From Streptomyces sp. DG1A-41 (GTDB lineage: Bacteria; Actinomycetota; Actinomycetes; Streptomycetales; Streptomycetaceae), in contig NZ_CP146350.1 in NCBI RefSeq assembly GCF_037055355.1, forward strand, positions 3,309,001-3,373,000: a DNA stretch of 64,000 nucleotides, written 5' to 3'. The translations under genes and the position numbers were made by a program. Under the pieces are notes generated by a model that did not search any database, was not told the origin of the DNA, and worked only from the letters and a program-made list of their open reading frames with translations. Below are positions 58,678 through 64,000 of this stretch, piece after piece (position 1 is the first letter of the stretch; every line of letters begins with the position of its first letter).

Positions 58678-59958
58678 CACAGGAATCTCCATCTGCTCGG
58701 GATCCGGCTTGACGGCAGGGCTGTCATTGGTGTCCATGACATAGCCTTCGAGCAGCTCCTCCCGATGCTCTGGCCGCAATACCGCAGCGATGGCCCGACC
58801 GACAGCTTCGGCAACTGGAGGAGGGAACGCATTGCCGACCTGCCGGTACCGGGCGGTCTTCTTCCCCTGAAAGTCCCAATCGCGGGGGAACCCTTGGATA
58901 ATGGCGGCTTGCTCGACCGTCAGCATCGGCCCAGCGGGCCTGAAAAGGTCTCTCTCGGGGTCGCATGCCTTGCGATCGTTAGCGACACCCATAGCGTTTA
59001 CGCCCATTGCCGCCCAGGCGCGCTTCGCCCGGGTGGGACCAAGGTCCGCCCCACCGTGCTTCCTTGAGCCTCCGACGAGCGTTGGGGCAACGCCCCTCCC
59101 AGCGTCCCTGGCATTCTTGGCGTTGATCAGCCACTCATAAAATACATCTTTGCCTGTCCGATCACTGGACGAGGCCAACTCCCCCTCCTGGTTCTTGTGC
59201 CAGAAATCCTCGCAACGCTCCCTCATAGTTCTTCGGAGTTTTCCCACCACAGAGACTTGCCTTCGCGACACCCGCTGCGGCCATACAAATTCAACACCGT
59301 TCCTCTTGATTGCATCCTCATGAATCGCAACAAGAATGGCGCGAGGGCGCAACTGAGGAACGCCAAAATCGCTCGCATCCAACCTGCGCCAAACGCGTCG
59401 CATTGCATAGTCTTGCTGACGAGGGCTTGAGCAGCTATCGAGTTCCGGAACTACGTAGTCTAGCTTTCGCAATTCATCCAGAATCCAAGCACGGTACTCG
59501 ATGAACACCTCAGGCGGCTCAAGAATTCCTCGCACATTCTCGATCATTACAGCTTTAGGGAGCAAGGCTTTGGCGATATCCAAGGCAGCAGGAAACAGAT
59601 CCCTTTCGTCATTTTTTCCTAGCCTCTTCCCTGCCAAGGAGAACGGAGGGCATGGGACTCCTCCCGCAAGCAAATCCAATTCTCCTTGGGTAAGGCCAAG
59701 CTGCTCGTACTCCTTGGAGTCTAGGAAAGTCTTGACATCCATGGGCCTCAGCGCCTTGGCGCGCTCTGCAGTCCAGCCAGGCCAGTCGCCCACGTTCGCG
59801 CGAAGCGTGTCTACCGCGTCCGCATCCCATTCGACGAGAGCCAAGTGATCGAAGCCGGCGTTGTGCAGCCCAACAGCTTGTCCGCCTGCCCCCGCACAGA
59901 TCTCGATCGAGGTCAGTGGCGTGGCGAACTGCGGACGCTGCTGGCCGCTGGGGCGCAT
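58609..59958 (-). CDS. C5-cytosine DNA methyltransferase (Dcm family)
   Basis: A 449-residue enzyme with motif I SIEICAGAGGQAVGL (SAM binding), catalytic motif IV GGVPCPPFS with C103, motif VI MIENVRG (Glu140-Asn-Val), motif VIII-like QLRPRAILVA and motif X RYRQVGNAFPPPVAEAVG. The variable target-recognition region is about 230-360. A C-terminal tail of about 50 residues overlaps the vsr gene. GGAAGGAG six bases before the ATG. GC is clearly lower than in the core genes, pointing to transfer. Last gene of the minus-strand island, 148 bp after the helicase gene. Confidence 0.93.
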   Translation of the reverse strand: MRPSGQQRPQFATPLTSIEICAGAGGQAVGLHNAGFDHLALVEWDADAVDTLRANVGDWPGWTAERAKALRPMDVKTFLDSKEYEQLGLTQGELDLLAGGVPCPPFSLAGKRLGKNDERDLFPAALDIAKALLPKAVMIENVRGILEPPEVFIEYRAWILDELRKLDYVVPELDSCSSPRQQDYAMRRVWRRLDASDFGVPQLRPRAILVAIHEDAIKRNGVEFVWPQRVSRRQVSVVGKLRRTMRERCEDFWHKNQEGELASSSDRTGKDVFYEWLINAKNARDAGRGVAPTLVGGSRKHGGADLGPTRAKRAWAAMGVNAMGVANDRKACDPERDLFRPAGPMLTVEQAAIIQGFPRDWDFQGKKTARYRQVGNAFPPPVAEAVGRAIAAVLRPEHREELLEGYVMDTNDSPAVKPDPEQMEIPVSGMSPRDSAGYDRRGDFVGAPV

Positions 59959-60106
59959 GGCGCTCCTTCCGGAGGTGACTCAAAACTGTTGCCAAGTCTT
60001 ACAGAGACGGTGATCGCACACCGCGTAAGGCAACAAGAGTCTCCCACTGCTCCTGATTCCCGGCCCAATCCGGGGCCTTGGGGTGGGGCAAAGAGGCCAC
60101 CAGACG

Positions 60107-61924
60107 CTAGCCGCCGCCGATGTGCCGCAGCAAGGCTTCGATGTCATTCGGCGCCAAGCCAGCCGCAACCGACGGCTCCTCTTGCAGGTCGGCCAGCTGC
60201 TGCACTGTGGGGTCGTCGAGGATCCTCCCCATGAACTCAAGCTTCCGATCCAGGCGCGCTGTCACGACCTCATCGATGGTGTTCCGGACAGCCAGGACGG
60301 TGACCCGAGTGTCCGTCCCAGGTGCAAGCCCCAGGCGATGGATCCGGTCAAGACTCTGGAGGAACCGCCCCGCCATGAAGTCACGATCCACGTACACAGC
60401 GTCATGACAGATGTGATGCAGGCTGATGCCCTCCCCAAGAGTCGCCGGGTTGGAAATCAGCACCATGCAACTCGGGTCTTCGCGGAAGCGCCGCAGCTGC
60501 TCGTCCCGATCAGGCGTGCCACCGTAGACGACCGCGGGGCTGTACTTCTCCAGCATCTGCTCAAGGGTCGTCAGGCTGCGGACGAAGGTCGTCCAGACCA
60601 GTGTCTTGCGGCCTCGTGCAGCGTTCTCCGCCACGATGGCCACCGCCTCCTTGTACTTGGGCGACAGCTCATAGTCCGGCAGGTTCTGGAGGAGCGAGTA
60701 CAAGGAGCTGCCTTCCGGGACCTCCAGCGGCGGTAGCTGATACGCCAAGGGCTCATACCGGCTGCCTCCCTCCAGGAGGAGCGCTGGGCTGGTGGCCGCC
60801 ATCAGCAGTCGCAAGGCTGTCTTGCCGAGTGAACTCAGGTCATCCCTGGAAGCACGACTGCTCTCACCGCCCACGAGCGAGCTGTAGATCTCGTTGTGCA
60901 GTGGAGGCATGTCGACGTACCGCATCCTCAGCCAGACCGGAGGAAGTCCCAGCTCCTGCTTCGTCGTCCGGGTGAACAGCGGCCGGAGTACGGAGCTGGC
61001 ATAGGCAAGGTCTCCGCCTGCCACGGCTTGTACGACGGTTCGCTGCCCATGCCCGGGCCAGACGAAGCCGAGAAGGTTCTCCAAGTCCTTCGAACCATTG
61101 GGTGCCGGCGTCCCAGTAAGAATCATCCGCCGCTCGGCCAGAGGACCAAGAGCCATGCACGCGGCACCGTACGTGCCCCGCGCTCCCAGCTTCATCCGGT
61201 GCGCCTCGTCGAGAATGATCATCGAGGGACCTGACTTCAGCCAACTGGCCAGCGTGGCCAGTGAGCGATCAAGCCGTTCGTAATTGACGATCAGCACCTC
61301 CGCCCACTGATCCATAGAACCGTCGAGGACGTGGGTGCGCAGCGGGTAGCTGAAGCACACCGCTGTCTCGTAGCGCCAGGACTCGTACGCCGACTTGGGA
61401 CAGACCACCAAAATCCGGCTCACGCGTCCCTGAGACTTCTGTGCCGCATACACGGCCAGGGCTACACGCGTCTTCCCCGCTCCGGGAACGCTGAAGTTGG
61501 CCCCATGCTGAAGCGTCAGAAGCTTCGCGATGTCCCGAAGCTGAAACTCGCTCAGTGCACCTTGCCAGGTCTCACCCAAGAGGCCTGACACCTCGTCGGG
61601 CGTGACCTCACCTTGGGGCTTGGTGCCGGCGAGACGCTCCTTGACCGTGTTGGCGTCCTGTACGACTCCCGCCACAAGGTTCCGAAGCTCTGGAGCCCAC
61701 TCCACTCCCTGGTGGTGCGGCCAACCACTAAGGACACTGAGGTCCGCGAGCAGTTCGTCGAGGGCAACCGACGCGGCGAGCGGGCCGAGCTGGCCACCCG
61801 TGCGGAAACGGGCGGCCAGCCGGACAAGGTCTTGCTGATACTGGTCGGTCGTCCTGAGGACGACACGGGTGCGCGTCTCATCAAACCCGAGATGCAAAGA
61901 CGTTTCGGTCGCGTTGTCCGTCAC
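60107..61924 (-). CDS. SNF2-family DEAD/DEAH-type helicase/translocase
   Basis: A 605-residue ATPase. An N-terminal helical domain of about 120 residues is followed by RecA1 with Walker A NFSVPGAGKTRVALA (K151), DEAH at 239-242, TAT-like LTGTPAPN (motif III), and RecA2 with TLVWTTFVRSL-like motif, ISNPATLGEGISLH and motif VI QSLDRIHRLG. SNF2 proteins track along duplex DNA and are found in restriction and DISARM-like defence systems. ATG 61924 overlaps the ParB-like gene stop by four bases. It may couple recognition (ParB/HNH) to cleavage or remodelling. Confidence 0.9.
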   Translation of the reverse strand: MTDNATETSLHLGFDETRTRVVLRTTDQYQQDLVRLAARFRTGGQLGPLAASVALDELLADLSVLSGWPHHQGVEWAPELRNLVAGVVQDANTVKERLAGTKPQGEVTPDEVSGLLGETWQGALSEFQLRDIAKLLTLQHGANFSVPGAGKTRVALAVYAAQKSQGRVSRILVVCPKSAYESWRYETAVCFSYPLRTHVLDGSMDQWAEVLIVNYERLDRSLATLASWLKSGPSMIILDEAHRMKLGARGTYGAACMALGPLAERRMILTGTPAPNGSKDLENLLGFVWPGHGQRTVVQAVAGGDLAYASSVLRPLFTRTTKQELGLPPVWLRMRYVDMPPLHNEIYSSLVGGESSRASRDDLSSLGKTALRLLMAATSPALLLEGGSRYEPLAYQLPPLEVPEGSSLYSLLQNLPDYELSPKYKEAVAIVAENAARGRKTLVWTTFVRSLTTLEQMLEKYSPAVVYGGTPDRDEQLRRFREDPSCMVLISNPATLGEGISLHHICHDAVYVDRDFMAGRFLQSLDRIHRLGLAPGTDTRVTVLAVRNTIDEVVTARLDRKLEFMGRILDDPTVQQLADLQEEPSVAAGLAPNDIEALLRHIGGG

Positions 61925-63357
61925 TGGCGGCCCTCCGCAGCCGCGGCCTCCAGCAGCCAGGCGACCCCGTCGCCGGGGGTGGGAAGACCCCTGCCAGCCT
62001 GTTGTGCGAGCTTGCGAAGACTGACACGCAGCTTCAGCACAGCTTCATCGAAGGCTTCCTCGTCCAGGCTCCTAGAGGTGCGAGCTTGGACGAGGTCCAT
62101 CACGCACTGATCGATGCTCGCGCAGGCTTCCGCGAGCCGCGCCGGCGCAAGCTGCTTACGCTTGCGTAGGCGTGCACTACGGCCGGCAGCTTCGATCGCG
62201 TCATCGAATGCCTTCCTAGCGTCGTCCCAAACAGCCTGGCTCTGTGCTTTGTCACTGTCGAGGAGATTCGAGCCCTCACTACGGATAGCAGCACTGGCAC
62301 GCAGAATCTGGTCGTTCAGCGCTCGTGCCTGGGACACGGCAGAAGAGGCCGCTGGGACCGCGAGGTCGAGCCCAGGGATTGACACTGCCTCCTGACCAGC
62401 CGAGCTGCTGCTTGCCTCGGTTAGCGTCGCCGGCAAGGTACGAGTGAGGTGGCCCTCCTTCAGGAAATCCTCGTCAATGTGGCGCACGTCAGTCTTCGAG
62501 AATTCGAGGAGGATGGCGGCCAGTCGCCACTCCTTGAGAACCTCCGCCTGGTCCCGGTCGACAGACTCGAGCTTCACGTATAGGCGGTGAAGCTCCTTGA
62601 GCCGTTCCTTGGCGCCTTCCCAGTCCACAAGCCGCAGCGCCACGCCTCCACCGCTCTTGCTGCGGTCGATGAGCTCCCGGATGGTGCTCAGGATCCAGCG
62701 CTCCTGGTGGTACGTCTTCACCTGGATCCGGAATTCCTTGGCGATCTGTTCAGGGGTACGCCCGAGCGAGGCCTGCTCCTCCATCGCGAGAAGCCGGTTG
62801 ATGTACGAGTAGTCGCGACGGTGGTCCTTACGCAGCTGGAGAGACAGCTCGACCGCGTTGATGTCCGCCCACGTGAACGACTCCGGCAGCACACCGACGC
62901 GCATCGACTGCGCGCCGAGCTCATGCAGTGCAGCGGCCCGCGTGTTGCCGTTCACGAGCACGCCCTGATGAGTCACAAGGCCGGGATCGTTCTGGCCGAA
63001 CTGCTCCAAGCTCTCCTTGAGCTTGTCGAAGTCGGTGTCACGGATGTTCGGGTCGGCCGGCGAGGCCTTAAGCAGAAACCGCAGGTAGTCCTGGCTTTCT
63101 GCACACCATGGATCCTTCTCCAGCAGCTCATCACGGGCTGCGTCATGGCTGCGCTGGGCCCGGATCCGGTGCGTGCTGGGGTTGAAGTACAGCCCGCTGA
63201 GCGGCAGGTCGACGACCTCCACATGAGCCTGCTGCTCGTTCCAGTCGACCGTAACGGTCTCCCTTGTGCCGCCGGCCCTCTTGACCTCCTCCACCTTCTT
63301 CTTGATCAGCTCACTGAACTCGGCCGCGCGCGGCGGCGGCGGGAGCTCCCGCAGCAT
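61921..63357 (-). CDS. ParB/sulfiredoxin-like domain protein of the defence island
   Basis: A 478-residue protein. The N-terminal ParB-like domain (about 45-165) includes HVEVVDLPLSGLYFNPSTHR and GQNDPGLVTHQGVLVNGNTR, where NGNTR (136-140) stands at the catalytic/CTP site of the ParB-Srx fold. A helix-turn-helix-like stretch follows (RTPEQIAKEFRIQVKTYHQ). The last 150 residues are helical and may be coiled coil. Such proteins are CTPase/ATPase clamps or DNA nucleases in defence islands. It starts after the HNH gene with 18 bp between, in one operon. Confidence 0.82.
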   Translation of the reverse strand: MLRELPPPPRAAEFSELIKKKVEEVKRAGGTRETVTVDWNEQQAHVEVVDLPLSGLYFNPSTHRIRAQRSHDAARDELLEKDPWCAESQDYLRFLLKASPADPNIRDTDFDKLKESLEQFGQNDPGLVTHQGVLVNGNTRAAALHELGAQSMRVGVLPESFTWADINAVELSLQLRKDHRRDYSYINRLLAMEEQASLGRTPEQIAKEFRIQVKTYHQERWILSTIRELIDRSKSGGGVALRLVDWEGAKERLKELHRLYVKLESVDRDQAEVLKEWRLAAILLEFSKTDVRHIDEDFLKEGHLTRTLPATLTEASSSSAGQEAVSIPGLDLAVPAASSAVSQARALNDQILRASAAIRSEGSNLLDSDKAQSQAVWDDARKAFDDAIEAAGRSARLRKRKQLAPARLAEACASIDQCVMDLVQARTSRSLDEEAFDEAVLKLRVSLRKLAQQAGRGLPTPGDGVAWLLEAAAAEGRQ

Positions 63358-63375
63358 CGTTCTTCCCCGTCCTGT

Positions 63376-64000
63376 CTAGTTGTCCTGGTCGTCCATGTCG
63401 TGGAGCGCGTCGGCGACGGCCTTGCGGGACTCCTCGGGAAGAGTCCGGTAGATGCCCCACATCTTCTCCATGGGACTGAGCGACCTCTGGTCGGCTGCGA
63501 TCCACGCCAGGAAGATCTGCCGCTCCATGGGCGCGAGCGACTCGGCGAGATCCAGGATTACTCCAAGATCGACCTCGCGATCGGTGCTTCCAGCCCCACA
63601 ACGCTTGCACTCGGTGACGAACTGGTAGTCGTCTCCCCCGTCCGGCAGCACCACCTTCCTGCGGGCCACGTTCAGAACCGACAGCGTGATGCCGTCCTCA
63701 TACGCTTCGCCACCAGCGATTCCACAGGACCGGCAGAGGTGGTTGTCGGCCTGGAAGATCTTCAGGCGCTGTGCCGTCGTGAGGCTGTTCTTGTGCTTGG
63801 GCGCCTTCGACTTGCCCGGAATCCAGACATCGGCGCCCCTAGCGACGAAGCGCTGTTCCTGCTGCTTCAGAGACACGTCATCGCGGCTCGTGTCGATCCG
63901 CCACCCGTGATCCCTGAGATCTCGAGTCCGCCGGTCAATCTGAGCAACCTCAGGAAAGGCCGCGCGCAGCTGAGCCTTCGTGAAGACGTTTCCCTCCCCC
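63376..64000 (-). CDS. HNH-type zinc-cluster endonuclease (5' end outside window)
   Basis: At least 207 residues; the frame is open to the window end, so the N-terminus is missing. The start at 63876 (GTG) is internal: the upstream codons encode a good helix-turn-helix-like segment (TKAQLRAAFPEVAQIDRRTR, LRDHGWRIDTSRDD). Two zinc knuckles CRSCG and CKRCG flank a beta-beta part (GITLSVLNVARR), as in HNH-like restriction nucleases, though the canonical HNH histidine is not obvious. First gene seen in the HNH-ParB-SNF2-Dcm operon and the best candidate for its nuclease. Confidence 0.8.
   Translation of the reverse strand, partial: GEGNVFTKAQLRAAFPEVAQIDRRTRDLRDHGWRIDTSRDDVSLKQQEQRFVARGADVWIPGKSKAPKHKNSLTTAQRLKIFQADNHLCRSCGIAGGEAYEDGITLSVLNVARRKVVLPDGGDDYQFVTECKRCGAGSTDREVDLGVILDLAESLAPMERQIFLAWIAADQRSLSPMEKMWGIYRTLPEESRKAVADALHDMDDQDN

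Noticed and set aside
58216..64000. Classical DISARM or BREX system
   Set aside because: No DUF1998, PLD, BrxL/PglZ or PglX-type gene seen; only the methyltransferase and an SNF2 motor are shared.

Overview
The window is high-GC actinobacterial DNA, almost certainly from a Streptomyces chromosome. It carries the cellulose-synthase-like/copper-radical-oxidase pair cslA-glxA, a PAS-GGDEF-EAL protein of the CdgA type, a DasR-type operator, GTG/TTG starts and strong GGAGG ribosome binding sites. Order and content resemble the part of the S. coelicolor core that holds the csl cluster; this is from memory, not an alignment.

Layout. 0-2.4 kb: start of a CUT1-type sugar ABC importer operon (lipoprotein, permease, first codons of a second permease). 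2.6-6.9 kb: a decayed histidine-kinase fragment, a spermidine-synthase-fold protein, an XRE/TPR regulator and a histidine phosphatase. 7-12.1 kb: a three-gene nuclease / unknown / SF1-helicase set whose nuclease is fused in frame to a PAP2 phosphatase and whose middle gene is frameshifted. 12.3-14.3 kb: small hypothetical genes, a Prim-Pol-like gene broken by a GC-rich repeat, and two tRNA-Lys(CTT) copies on a 130-bp direct duplication. 14.3-19.2 kb: secreted M6 protease, cdgA, an LLM oxidoreductase and a small membrane protein. 19.4-28.1 kb: a catabolic/transport locus with two Asp/Glu-racemase-superfamily enzymes, a D-2-hydroxyacid dehydrogenase, an amidase, a DUF3830 protein, an EhuBCDA-like importer and an IclR regulator. 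28.2-33.7 kb: acyl-CoA synthetase, AA10 lytic polysaccharide monooxygenase with an upstream DasR-like site, SPFH protein and NlpC/P60 protein, flanked by two more identical tRNA-Lys(CTT) genes. 33.7-44.1 kb: FadR-type regulator, cslA, glxA, a trypsin/nSTAND/TM/WD40 giant protein, and the GH6 gene cslZ. 44.4-47.8 kb: class F sortase, proline-rich secreted protein, HAD phosphatase and an LAxTG surface protein. 48-57.9 kb: ROK repressor divergent from a Gfo/Idh/MocA oxidoreductase, heme-degrading-type protein, LLM and FAH enzymes, a YidC paralogue with a DUF6412-type partner, a GH30 galactanase and small proteins. 58.2-64 kb: an apparent defence island (VSR nuclease, 5-cytosine methyltransferase, SNF2-type helicase, ParB-like protein and a zinc-cluster HNH-type nuclease that runs off the end).

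How genes cooperate. LPMO, CslA, GlxA and CslZ fit synthesis and remodelling of a beta-glucan at the hyphal tip. Ehu transport with racemase/amidase/dehydrogenase enzymes fits uptake and breakdown of a small nitrogenous compound. The sortase and the LAxTG protein form a plausible enzyme-substrate pair. The right-end genes look like a restriction-modification-like module.

Caveat: at least four genes are frameshifted (9.74 kb, Prim-Pol-like gene at 13.5 kb, SPFH gene at 31.87 kb, cslZ at a six-C run at 44.04 kb) and two more lack an expected stop (PAP2/nuclease and the amidase). This may reflect indel errors in the assembly rather than biology.
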